A stretch of 17,372 nucleotides of DNA from an uncultured Lachnospiraceae bacterium (lineage in GTDB: Bacteria > Bacillota > Clostridia > Lachnospirales > Lachnospiraceae). Below the pieces are notes generated by a model, which ran no database searches, was not told the DNA's origin, and was given only the letters and a program-made list of their open reading frames with translations. Of this stretch, positions 1 through 7,321 are shown in pieces. Within the stretch, counting starts at the first letter, position 1. The number at the start of each line of letters is the position of its first letter. Location of the stretch: contig CAJOPI010000292.1 in assembly GCA_905236275.1 (NCBI GenBank), forward strand, positions 1-17,372. Reading direction: 5' to 3'. The position numbers and the translations under genes were made by a program.

Positions 1-611
1 ATTGTCAGCCTTTTCAGATAAAGCACTTCCTTACCGCGGGCGTGAAACATACGCTTGATTTCATGGAATTTCCCTTCATGAATCGTCACAAGCGCCTCGC
101 AAACATTATCAGGACTGATTTCTAATTTTGCAGGAAGTGTGGTGAAATCTTCGAGTTCGATTCCATTTTCAAAAGCCTTTATATCATCCTCGTCCAATTC
201 CGCATCTGTCCTGACAAAATAACTTTTGTCAACATGTTTTTTCGGTGAGAGAAGTTCATGGGTTAACTGTCCGTCATTCGTAATGAGAAGGAGTCCGACC
301 GTATCCTTGTCAAGTCGCCCCACCGGAAAAAGGTCCTTCCTGTGACGGCAATCTATAAGGTCAATAACTGTCTTCTGCTTTTTATCCATCGTTGCGGAAA
401 GCACTCCGGCAGTCTTATTCAGCATAAAATATTCGTATTCCGAATAGGAAAGCTCCTCCCCGCAGTAACAGATTTTTTCATCACCCTTAAGCGAAACGGA
501 CGGGTCCTTAACGACATCACCGTTAACAGTTACAAGTCCTTTACGTATATTTTTCTTCAATTCGCTTCTGCTCGCAATTTCCATATCGGAAAGCAGTTTA
601 TCAAGCCGCAT
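1..611 (-). CDS. rsuA: RsuA-family 16S rRNA pseudouridine synthase (3' end outside window)
   Basis: Translating the minus strand from the ATG at 611 gives an open frame to the window edge, 203 codons. It starts with an S4 RNA-binding domain (MRLDKLLSDMEIASRSELKK, residues 1-45). A pseudouridine synthase core follows, with the family motif GRLDKDTVGLLLITNDG at 98-114; Asp101 is the expected catalytic aspartate. The following GQLTHELLSPKKHV segment matches the 16S pseudouridine-516 type common in Firmicutes. RsuA proteins are usually about 230-240 residues, so roughly 30-35 C-terminal residues lie outside. An AAAGGA ribosome site lies about 8 bases before the start. The gene begins 27 bp after the K+ channel gene on the same strand and may be co-transcribed with it. 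Family is certain; the exact rRNA target is inferred from the family. Confidence 0.9.
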   Translation of the reverse strand, partial: MRLDKLLSDMEIASRSELKKNIRKGLVTVNGDVVKDPSVSLKGDEKICYCGEELSYSEYEYFMLNKTAGVLSATMDKKQKTVIDLIDCRHRKDLFPVGRLDKDTVGLLLITNDGQLTHELLSPKKHVDKSYFVRTDAELDEDDIKAFENGIELEDFTTLPAKLEISPDNVCEALVTIHEGKFHEIKRMFHARGKEVLYLKRLT

Positions 612-638
612 ATTCAGGTCCTTTCTGTAATTAACGTC

Positions 639-1880
639 TTACATACTCATCAAAAATGCCCTAACCGGTGCATCGTCACTGCCTGCAAGCTTGACAGGAG
701 CCGCCGAGAGAAAGTATTCCCCATCCTCCACCTCGGTCAGTTCAAGCTTTTCAAGAATGACCATGTTTTTCTTCAACAATTCATAATTAATATCGACGTC
801 TCCTATAGTGTCAGCCTCTACTCCAACAAGCACGATCCCTATTTCGTTTAAGTATTCGGCGGTTTTCAGGCTCAGCCTGCAGTCGCCTCGGAAAATAAGT
901 CTTTTAGAGGCAGCCGCTGAATAGCCGTTCAGTATTCCGACGATTTTTTCAGGATTAAGCTCACCATTAACAGTCTCCACAATACATTTGCCGACACAGC
1001 GCGAAAGAGAAATCTGTTCAATTGTATTTCCATCCGCATAAAGGTGATAGGGGGCTATTATATTCGTTTGACCATTGGAAATATCGAAAATCCTCCTGTT
1101 TGAATCAGCCGATAAATCGTTAGCAGCATCAACAGAAGTCGTTGAGACAGTTTCCATGAAACCGGCAGTTAAAATACCGGTAGGTATAGCAACAACAAAC
1201 ATTCCCAAAAGGGTAATGATCATCGCTATCAGACGACCAAGCGTGGTAATGGGATAAATATCACCATAACCCGTTGTCGACAGAGTTGCGACAGCCCACC
1301 AGATTCCCGAAAAAGCACTGCTGAAGGCTTCAGGCTGTCCGTCATGCTCTGCATAATACATAAGGATTGAGGCCGCAAGCATAAGGACTATTACAAGAAA
1401 AACCGAAGCAACAAGCTGTGAAGCCTTCCTTTTTACTATGGAAATAATAACAGAAATCGGATCTGAATATTTATTTATCCTGAAAAGCTTAAGAATCCTT
1501 GCTACTCTGATAAGCCTGAAAACCACTACTCCCGGAGGAATTATCCCCGACAGGTAAAAGGGAAGAATCGAAAGCAGGTCGATTATCGCATCTGTAGACT
1601 TTATATAATCAAAGAGCGGATATTTACTTTCAGGAAAAAGCAGATCAGCGGTTAAAAGGCGCAGAACATACTCGATGGAAAATATGATCATGCAAAAACT
1701 GTCGGCATAGTAAAGTATTCGGACCATGCCTGCAGAAAGCCTGAAGGTTTGCAGGAAGGTTACAACTATAGACAGGACGATAAGCGTAATTATCACTATA
1801 TCAAAAGCCCGGCTTAAAAAATCACTGCCGTTTGCCATCTGAATAATTTCAAATACTCTTTTTCTGTAATCCTTTTTCAT
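639..1880 (-). CDS. Voltage-gated K+ channel fused to a degenerate kynurenine-formamidase/cyclase-like domain
   Basis: This 413-residue membrane protein has a six-helix Kv-type channel in residues 20-245. S4 (120-135) carries charges at every third position (R122, R125, R128, K131, R134). The pore helix leads to the selectivity filter TTGYGD at 202-207, followed by S6 (GMFVVAIPTGILTAGF). Residues 264-413 are soluble and are not a known channel regulatory domain such as RCK or CNBD. They align by eye with the cyclase/KynB hydrolase family (PF04199). The HxGTHxDxPxH motif appears as NGQTNIIAPYH (269-279), followed by YADG and the C-terminal signature APVKLAGSDDAPVRAFL (394-410). The three metal-binding His positions read Asn (269, 273, 365) and the motif Asp reads Ile275. 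The general-base His (279) and Glu377 remain, so this is likely a non-catalytic ligand-sensing domain. GGAG at 1890-1893 sets the start. Channel call is firm; the tail is inferred by motif alignment. Confidence 0.9.
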   Translation of the reverse strand: MKKDYRKRVFEIIQMANGSDFLSRAFDIVIITLIVLSIVVTFLQTFRLSAGMVRILYYADSFCMIIFSIEYVLRLLTADLLFPESKYPLFDYIKSTDAIIDLLSILPFYLSGIIPPGVVVFRLIRVARILKLFRINKYSDPISVIISIVKRKASQLVASVFLVIVLMLAASILMYYAEHDGQPEAFSSAFSGIWWAVATLSTTGYGDIYPITTLGRLIAMIITLLGMFVVAIPTGILTAGFMETVSTTSVDAANDLSADSNRRIFDISNGQTNIIAPYHLYADGNTIEQISLSRCVGKCIVETVNGELNPEKIVGILNGYSAAASKRLIFRGDCRLSLKTAEYLNEIGIVLVGVEADTIGDVDINYELLKKNMVILEKLELTEVEDGEYFLSAAPVKLAGSDDAPVRAFLMSM

Positions 1881-1903
1881 CGTTAAAGACTCCGATATTT
1901 GAT

Positions 1904-1931
1904 TTGACTTTATAATTTTTTAATTTATAAT
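1904..1931 (+). promoter_or_regulatory. SigA-type promoter of the Mrp operon
   Basis: The -35 box TTGACT (1904-1909) and a perfect -10 box TATAAT (1926-1931) are separated by 16 bp. Transcription should start near 1938. The AAGGGGG ribosome site at 1949-1955 and the mrpE ATG at 1962 follow directly. It is the only good promoter seen ahead of the nine tightly spaced antiporter genes. Confidence 0.7.
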
Positions 1932-1940
1932 CATTATAAA
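1924..1940. repeat. Perfect 17-bp inverted repeat covering both -10 boxes
   Basis: TTTATAAT, a single C, then ATTATAAA: two 8-base arms with a one-base centre. The left arm contains the plus-strand -10 box and the right arm contains the minus-strand -10 box. It may simply result from two facing -10 boxes, or it may also be an operator. Confidence 0.6.
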
Positions 1941-1961
1941 GGGTTTTTAAGGGGGATTCAA
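1933..1961 (-). promoter_or_regulatory. Probable SigA-type promoter of the K+ channel gene
   Basis: Read on the minus strand, TTGAAT (1956-1961) and TATAAT (1933-1938) are separated by 17 bp. Transcription should start near 1925, leaving a leader of about 45 bases that includes the GGAG site at 1890-1893. The -35 box directly abuts the mrpE start codon, and the -10 box lies 1 bp from the -10 box of the opposing promoter. Confidence 0.55.
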
Positions 1962-2417
1962 ATGATAATATTCGTATTTCTTTTATGGATTGTCTTAAAT
2001 GGGCGTATCACAGGAGAACTTGTCTTTTTTGGTGTGATTATATCCGTCCTTGTTTCAGCATTTTTAAGTCTGATTTCGAACTACGGCATAAAAAACGAAA
2101 TCCGTCTCATTAAGAATTTTCCGCTCAGTATTATATATGTTCTGAATTTAATAATCGAAATTATAAAGGCTTCTTTAAATGTCATGTCAGTAATTATAAG
2201 CGGGAAAAAGCCCGACTGCGTACTTGTAGAATTTCATTCGGGACTCAGGGGAAACCTGCTCAATACGATTCTTGCTAATTCCATTACTCTTACTCCGGGT
2301 ACTTATACCGTCTTTCAGCAGGAGGACCGTTTCGTGGTTCACTGCCTCATGGAAGCCTACGGCGAAGACATGGATAAATCCTCATTTGTAAAACTCTTAA
2401 AAAAATCGGAGGGATAA
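1962..2417 (+). CDS. mrpE: Mrp/Mbh cation:proton antiporter subunit E
   Basis: A 151-residue protein of the MrpE/MnhE family. It has two hydrophobic segments near the N-terminus (1-38) and another at 52-80. A small soluble C-terminal domain carries the family signature ANSITLTPGT at 105-114, followed by the usual VVHCL strand. In Mrp complexes this subunit belongs to the membrane part that helps exchange Na+ (or K+/Li+) for H+. AAGGGGG lies 6 bases ahead of the ATG. It is the first gene of the antiporter operon, with the next gene 5 bp downstream, and its length fits the family. Confidence 0.93.
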   Translation: MIIFVFLLWIVLNGRITGELVFFGVIISVLVSAFLSLISNYGIKNEIRLIKNFPLSIIYVLNLIIEIIKASLNVMSVIISGKKPDCVLVEFHSGLRGNLLNTILANSITLTPGTYTVFQQEDRFVVHCLMEAYGEDMDKSSFVKLLKKSEG

Positions 2418-2422
2418 AGCTG

Positions 2423-2719
2423 ATGAGCATAAACGAAGCCTACCACTCATTATATAATGTTTCCCTGATCGTTCTTGCCATCCTTATAGGGGTAATGCTC
2501 CTAAAAGCGGTTATAGGACCGAGGGTCACCGACAGGATACTTTCCATAAATATGATAGGAACGATGGTCATAAGTGCAATACTTATCCTTTCGCAGATGC
2601 TTGAAGAATACTATCTTATAGACGTTTCGCTTATCTATGCAATGATAAGCTTTCTTTCGGTAATAATTCTTGCAGCGGTTTACATCCCGTCAAAAAAGAA
2701 AAGAGAGGACTCGCAATGA
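2423..2719 (+). CDS. mrpF: Mrp/Mbh antiporter subunit F
   Basis: A 98-residue, three-helix membrane protein of the MrpF/PhaF family. The signature GPRVTDRILSIN at 32-43 includes the conserved Asp37, and the third helix begins with a conserved acidic residue in LIDVSLIYAMISFLSV (Asp67). The GGAGGG ribosome site at 2408-2413 overlaps the end of mrpE. The stop codon overlaps the start of the next gene (ATGA), which suggests translational coupling. The family call is firm from motif and position. Confidence 0.92.
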   Translation: MSINEAYHSLYNVSLIVLAILIGVMLLKAVIGPRVTDRILSINMIGTMVISAILILSQMLEEYYLIDVSLIYAMISFLSVIILAAVYIPSKKKREDSQ

Positions 2720-3060
2720 CCTTGGAATGGATACGTTTTTATATGACTGCAGCTTTTATTACAATTGCACTTTCAGGCTTTGCCTTTGCAGTAGCCGGAG
2801 TATGGCGGTTTGACTATATCCTTAACCGTATGCATGCCGGAGGTATCGGAGACACCTTCTCCCTCTTTTTTCTGGTCACCGGACTGATGATTTCCGCATC
2901 AGCGCCAATAGTCATTGTTAAACTGCTTCTGCCGCTCCTTTTCATGTGGTTTTCCTCACCGACTGCGACTCATTTCTTAAGCCAGACGGAATACTACACG
3001 AACGTTCATCTTTTTGAACATGTAAAAAAGAAGATTTCAGGTGAAAGCAATGGACATTAA
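2716..3060 (+). CDS. mrpG: Mrp/Mbh antiporter subunit G
   Basis: A 114-residue membrane protein of the MrpG/MnhG family with three hydrophobic segments. The signature between the first two helices is NRMHAGGIGDTFSLFF (37-52), matching the family's RLHA-x-x-x-x-D-T pattern. The usual SPTATHFL motif sits near the end of the third helix. The start codon overlaps the mrpF stop by ATGA, and the 3' end overlaps the next gene by 11 bp. E-F-G in this order is the classical start of Mbh-type operons. Confidence 0.92.
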   Translation: MTLEWIRFYMTAAFITIALSGFAFAVAGVWRFDYILNRMHAGGIGDTFSLFFLVTGLMISASAPIVIVKLLLPLLFMWFSSPTATHFLSQTEYYTNVHLFEHVKKKISGESNGH

Positions 3061-3328
3061 GGAAATACTCAGCATTATACTTTTATCCCTGCTGATAATC
3101 TGTGCGATATCGGTTAATTTCACAAAAAAGCTTCTTCCGGCAGTAATTATCTTCATGTCCTACAGCTCGCTCATGTGCATAGTCTGGATACTGATGGAAT
3201 CTCCCGATCTTGCGATAACTGAGGCGGCGGTCGGTGCCGGTATAAGCGGTACGCTGTTTTTAATGACTCTTAAGAAAATAGAAGCCGAAGACAGGAAAAG
3301 AGATGAAGAAAATATTCAAAAAAATTAA
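3050..3328 (+). CDS. MrpA C-terminal-like subunit (DUF4040, MbhD type)
   Basis: A 92-residue membrane protein with three helices and the DUF4040 signature ESPDLAITEAAVGAG at residues 50-64. This is the segment that, in one-piece MrpA proteins, follows the NuoL-like part. Here it is a separate small gene, as in Mbh membrane-bound hydrogenase and split-MrpA antiporters. I place the start at the ATG at 3050 because AGGTGA (3039-3044) lies 5 bases before it; a GTG at 3041 in the same frame would overlap that site. The gene overlaps mrpG by 11 bp at its start and the following gene by 26 bp at its end, typical of a tightly coupled operon. Confidence 0.88.
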   Translation: MDIKEILSIILLSLLIICAISVNFTKKLLPAVIIFMSYSSLMCIVWILMESPDLAITEAAVGAGISGTLFLMTLKKIEAEDRKRDEENIQKN

Positions 3329-4259
3329 AGAGCTAAGCTCCGGCGAGATAATGAGCAATATCCTCGACGGCTCGACGGAACCTGACCCAAGCAGGGAGCA
3401 GCTGAAGGAAATAAAAAAAGAGACAATAAAAAGTCTCGAAGAAAATCCTGATTTTGAGGCAATAGTCGAAAGACAGAGAAAATCCTTCAACCTTCTTTAT
3501 TATTCCTTTGCCTTTATAGGAAGTGTATGCCTTATAGGAGTGCTTCTCTACCTTGTATCCATGCTGCCCCGCTACGGTGTGGAAAACCCGCGTACAGTTG
3601 AGGTTGTAAAACGTTATGTGGAGAACGGTCTCGAAGAAACCGGTGCAGTAAATATTGTATCAGGAATGATCTTAGACTACAGGGCCTTTGACACTTTGGG
3701 AGAATCCCATGTACTTTTTACGGCTCTTATCTGCGTAAACATTCTCCTGCGTATAGATATCAAGAATATGCGCAGTGACTACGAGGACTACTACACCATC
3801 AAACGCGATGTTTACTATGATATGTCCCATGACGGAGTACTCAGGCTCGCCGCATTTGTTTTTTCTCCCTGCATACTGACTTTCGGAATATATATACTTC
3901 TGAACGGACAGATATCACCGGGAGGCGGATTTTCAGGCGGTGCGGTGCTTGGTGCCGGACTAATACTGATGTCAGCAGGATTCGGCTTTGATAAGGTTGA
4001 TAAAATATTTACTCTTAAAATCAACAACATAGTTACCTTTTCAGCCCTGACTTTCTACAGTTTTGCAAAGGGCTATGTGTTTTTTACAGGTGCTAACGGA
4101 ATAGAAAACCATATTCCGAAAGGAACACCCGGCGCGATTCTTTCCGGCGGTCTTATTCTTCCGCTTGATATCGCTGTCGGAATAGTCGTTGCCTGCACGA
4201 TGTTTGGCTTTTACAGCCTTTTCAGACGCGGAAGCGTTGCTTCCCATATTAACGGTTAA
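3303..4259 (+). CDS. mrpB: MbhE-MrpB fusion subunit of the antiporter
   Basis: A 318-residue protein combining two Mrp modules. Residues 1-60 are a charged, probably cytoplasmic leader without a signal peptide. Residues 63-150 hold two helices and the MbhE/MrpA-C-terminal motif VNIVSGMILDYRAFDTLGE (116-134). Residues 175-306 are an MnhB domain with the ISPGGGFSGGAV signature (204-215) and four helices. In Pyrococcus Mbh these are two proteins, MbhE and MbhF, so this is a fusion. The ATG is preceded by AGGA (3293-3296) at 6 bases and overlaps the previous gene by 26 bp. No NuoK-like MrpC gene follows; the next gene begins 14 bp downstream and is already a large antiporter subunit. Confidence 0.88.
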   Translation: MKKIFKKIKELSSGEIMSNILDGSTEPDPSREQLKEIKKETIKSLEENPDFEAIVERQRKSFNLLYYSFAFIGSVCLIGVLLYLVSMLPRYGVENPRTVEVVKRYVENGLEETGAVNIVSGMILDYRAFDTLGESHVLFTALICVNILLRIDIKNMRSDYEDYYTIKRDVYYDMSHDGVLRLAAFVFSPCILTFGIYILLNGQISPGGGFSGGAVLGAGLILMSAGFGFDKVDKIFTLKINNIVTFSALTFYSFAKGYVFFTGANGIENHIPKGTPGAILSGGLILPLDIAVGIVVACTMFGFYSLFRRGSVASHING

Positions 4260-4273
4260 GGAACTTAAAGACA

Positions 4274-5827
4274 ATGGAATTTGTAAGAAATTTCCCGCTT
4301 TTTACAATTGTATTATCGCTATTTTCAAGTGCTCTCTGCATGATGCTTTCCGGCAAAAAAGCAAGGAATTATACCATCATCTACGAGGTAGTGCTTATAT
4401 TCCTGCTTGCAATGACAGTCTGCTTCACCAATTCAAATGGCTGCTTCACCTACACTATGGGAGAATTTCCTGCTCCATGGGGAAACGAAATCAGAGCGGG
4501 ACTTCTCGAATCCGTTATCGCTCTCATTTTCGCCATCGTGCTTTTTTCAAGCGTAACGGCAGGCTGGCATTTCTTAAAAATCGACATAGACGAGAGCAAG
4601 ATAAATCTTTATTATTCTCTGATAAATCTTCTCACTGCCGCACTAATGGCAATAGTCTGGACTAACGACATCTTCACAGGCTACGTTTTCCTTGAAATCC
4701 TGACTCTCACCTCCTGCGGTATCCTTATCGTGCGTGAAATCGGAAGGACAACCCTTGCGGCAGTCCGCTATATGGTACTGAATCTTATGGGCTCAGGACT
4801 ATTTCTTCTCGGTGTGGTTCTCCTTTATGACCTCAGCGGTCATCTGCTCATGGTTCCCATGAAAAAGGCGATAACGGAGCTTGCTGCAGACCCGCAGAAT
4901 GTACAGGTAATAACCTTGAGTGTGGCGATACTTACAATCGGTCTTGCAATTAAAAGCGGACTTTTCCCTTTTCATTTCTGGATGCCCGATACTTACGGCT
5001 GGGCTACACCGACTTCGGCATCCATCCTTTCATCGCTTGTTTCGAAAGGATATATATTTCTGCTCCTTAAAATCTACTGCCGCGCCATAGGACTCGAATT
5101 TATCAGCCGGAGCGGAATCGAAGCAGTAGTTTTCGTACTGGCTGTCTGCGGAATAATCTTCGGTTCGTTCTCCGCACTTTATGCAGGAAACATCGACCGA
5201 ATGGTAGCTTTTTCATCTGCGGCACAAACCGGCTATATCTATATGGGACTCGGAATGGGAACTATCGCAGGACTGACTGCGGCAATTTTTCAGATAATAT
5301 GCCACGCAGTCACCAAGTCGCTTCTCTTCCTTTCAACGCCTTATCTTGCCGAGGCTTCTTCGAACAGTCTTCTTTTTAAGAAACTGCAGGGAAGTGCTCA
5401 CAGGGAAAAGACGGCAGGATTTTTCTTTACGGTTGCCTCGCTTTCAATGGTGGGTATCCCGATATTTGCAGGCTTTTCCATGAAGGTTATTTTTGCCGAC
5501 GCAGCTGCCGGTCTCGGCGGAAGCAGATTTCTGACGGTCATGGGTGTGCTTGCGGTGAGTTCGCTCCTGAATGCAATGTATTTCATTCGGACGATAGTTA
5601 GAATTTATTCCAAATCCGAAAGAGAAGAAAAATCCGAAGATCCTGATTCAGAAAATAAGTCAGAAAATAAGTCAGAAAATAAAGAAGATAATAAAGAAGA
5701 AATAGAGATCGACCGTTTTTCTTATACGACTGCCGGAATAATTCTTACAGCGGTAAATATATTCTTAGGTCTTTTTTCATGGATAACCGTCGAAGCAATC
5801 GTAAAAGGACTGGCTTCGTTTGCTTAA
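4274..5827 (+). CDS. MrpD/NuoM-N-like antiporter subunit with a low-complexity linker
   Basis: A 517-residue polytopic protein of the proton-conducting NuoL/M/N-MrpA/D superfamily, with about 14 helices. It has the residues expected for ion translocation: Glu141 in the TM5 motif YVFLEILTLTS, Lys227 in LAIKSGLFPFHFWMPD, Lys258 in the TM8 motif SSLVSKGYIF and Lys404 in the TM12 region (FSMKVIF). Residues 446-481, between the last two helices, form a highly charged Glu/Lys/Asn linker encoded partly by 12-bp tandem repeats; this is unusual for the family. An AAGGAAC ribosome site overlaps the end of the previous gene. It is the first of four antiporter-like subunits and sits where MrpC-MrpD would normally be. 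Confidence 0.9.
   Translation: MEFVRNFPLFTIVLSLFSSALCMMLSGKKARNYTIIYEVVLIFLLAMTVCFTNSNGCFTYTMGEFPAPWGNEIRAGLLESVIALIFAIVLFSSVTAGWHFLKIDIDESKINLYYSLINLLTAALMAIVWTNDIFTGYVFLEILTLTSCGILIVREIGRTTLAAVRYMVLNLMGSGLFLLGVVLLYDLSGHLLMVPMKKAITELAADPQNVQVITLSVAILTIGLAIKSGLFPFHFWMPDTYGWATPTSASILSSLVSKGYIFLLLKIYCRAIGLEFISRSGIEAVVFVLAVCGIIFGSFSALYAGNIDRMVAFSSAAQTGYIYMGLGMGTIAGLTAAIFQIICHAVTKSLLFLSTPYLAEASSNSLLFKKLQGSAHREKTAGFFFTVASLSMVGIPIFAGFSMKVIFADAAAGLGGSRFLTVMGVLAVSSLLNAMYFIRTIVRIYSKSEREEKSEDPDSENKSENKSENKEDNKEEIEIDRFSYTTAGIILTAVNIFLGLFSWITVEAIVKGLASFA
5648..5683 (+). repeat. Three 12-bp tandem repeats inside an antiporter gene
   Basis: The unit TCAGAAAATAAG occurs at 5648-5659 and 5660-5671, then again with one change (last base A) at 5672-5683. 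It encodes the peptide unit SENK three times. A related A/G-rich stretch continues to about 5705 (EDNKEE). The unit is a multiple of three, so copy-number change would keep the frame. Confidence 0.9.
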
Positions 5828-5881
5828 ATAACAAGTCCTATAACTATGAAACTCTTTATAGAATCCGGAGGTGTCTGTAAA

Positions 5882-7321
5882 ATGCTGACAATCACAGCAA
5901 TATTATTTCCTGCTATAGCCGGAGTTGCAGCAGGATTGATAAAAAAAGAATATCAAAAGAAAATTCCCTATTATGCTGCGATAATGATTTTAAGCCTTCT
6001 TCTTGCCAGTACCGCAGCCTTATTTTCAGCAGATATCATGCTTTTTCAATTCTCCGAAAACGCAGACCTTTATTTTTCCTTTGACAATTTTGGACGTTTT
6101 TACCTTATCTCCGTCCTGCTGCTGTACAGCACTGTCGTTTTCTATGCATTTGAGTACATGAAAAAGGAGGAAAACCGGGAAGCTTTTTTTTCATTTTTAT
6201 TTATATCCTTAGGGGCTCTGATTGCGGTTGCAGCTTCCGGAAATCCCATAACCCTTTATCTTTCCTTCGAAATGGCGACGCTTACAACAGTTCCGCTCGT
6301 GCTTCATGAAAAGACTAAAGAAGCAGTTACCGCAGGATTAAAATACCTTTTCTACTCAATAGGCGGTGCGCTGCTCGGTCTTTTTGGCATCTTTTTCGTT
6401 TACTTTTACAGCAGCGGTTCAAGACATTTCACCATTGGAGGATTTCTTGACCATGACCTTATCAGCGGTCATGAGAAATTTTTCCTTGCAGTGATATTCG
6501 TGACCATAATCGGATTCGGAACAAAAGCCGGTATGTATCCCATGCATGGATGGCTTCCGACGGCTCATCCTATCGCACCTGCACCGGCATCATCTTTACT
6601 TTCAGGTATTATCGCCAAGGCAGGTATAGTTTCTGTAGTTCGTATAGTCTACTATTCTGTAGGTGCAGACTTTCTCCGTTCAACATGGGTTCAGACTGCA
6701 TGGATGATACTGGCAATGCTTACTGTATTAATGGGCTCTACAATGGCTTTTCTTGAAAAGAATCTGAAAAAGCGGCTTGCTTATTCAACAATCAGTCAGA
6801 TTTCCTATATTATGCTTGCCCTCTCTATCCTGTCAGCCGACGGGCTTAGGGGCGCACTGCTTCATCTTATAAGCCACGCGGCATCAAAGGGATGTCTTTT
6901 CCTGACTGCCGGTGTTTTCATCTATCTTCTTGGCAAAAGACAGGTCAGCGATTTATATGGTCTTGGCAAAAAAATGCCTCTGACCTTTACTGCTTTTCTC
7001 ATTGCCTCGCTTTCATTGGTCGGAATCCCTCCTATGGGCGGATTCTTAAGCAAATGGGTGATAGCACTTGCGGCGGCGGATTCCGGAATAGGTGTGCTCT
7101 CCTATCTTCCCACAGTTGTTCTCCTGATATCGGCTTTTCTTACAGCGGGATACCTTTTCCCTGTCGTAGTTGACGGCTTCTTTCCCGGGAAAAACTTTGA
7201 AGCTGATAAAGACGCAGTCGAACCGCCTGCCCTTATGACAGTTCCGATGTTCCTGCTCTGTGCTGCTGCCCTTATCGTCGGAATCTATGGAGTAAAGATT
7301 ATGGAAGGATTAAATTTCTGA
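5882..7321 (+). CDS. NuoM/MrpD-like antiporter subunit (second of four)
   Basis: A polytopic membrane protein of 479 residues from the ATG at 5882. I choose this start because GGAGG (5867-5871) lies ahead of it and because the protein then begins with the hydrophobic helix MLTITAILFPAIAG seen in relatives; an in-frame ATG at 5846 would add 12 residues. The Tyr-Glu-Tyr loop motif of the family reads FEYMKKEENREAF. Ion-pathway residues are Glu130 (YLSFEMATLTT), Lys215 (GFGTKAGMYPMHGWLP) and Lys246 (SGIIAKAGIVSVVR), counted from this start. The motif HPIAPAPASSLLSG after TM7 is typical of MrpD/HyfB-like proteins. The stop overlaps the next start (TGATG), indicating coupling. Confidence 0.9.
   Translation: MLTITAILFPAIAGVAAGLIKKEYQKKIPYYAAIMILSLLLASTAALFSADIMLFQFSENADLYFSFDNFGRFYLISVLLLYSTVVFYAFEYMKKEENREAFFSFLFISLGALIAVAASGNPITLYLSFEMATLTTVPLVLHEKTKEAVTAGLKYLFYSIGGALLGLFGIFFVYFYSSGSRHFTIGGFLDHDLISGHEKFFLAVIFVTIIGFGTKAGMYPMHGWLPTAHPIAPAPASSLLSGIIAKAGIVSVVRIVYYSVGADFLRSTWVQTAWMILAMLTVLMGSTMAFLEKNLKKRLAYSTISQISYIMLALSILSADGLRGALLHLISHAASKGCLFLTAGVFIYLLGKRQVSDLYGLGKKMPLTFTAFLIASLSLVGIPPMGGFLSKWVIALAAADSGIGVLSYLPTVVLLISAFLTAGYLFPVVVDGFFPGKNFEADKDAVEPPALMTVPMFLLCAAALIVGIYGVKIMEGLNF

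Noticed and set aside
342..851. Plus-strand open frame of 169 codons
   Set aside because: It lies opposite the rsuA-like and K+ channel genes, crosses the gap between them and has no recognisable protein features.
4189..4665. Plus-strand open frame of 158 codons
   Set aside because: Out-of-frame shadow over the MrpB fusion and the first antiporter subunit; composition is Cys/His/Ser-rich and unlike a real protein.
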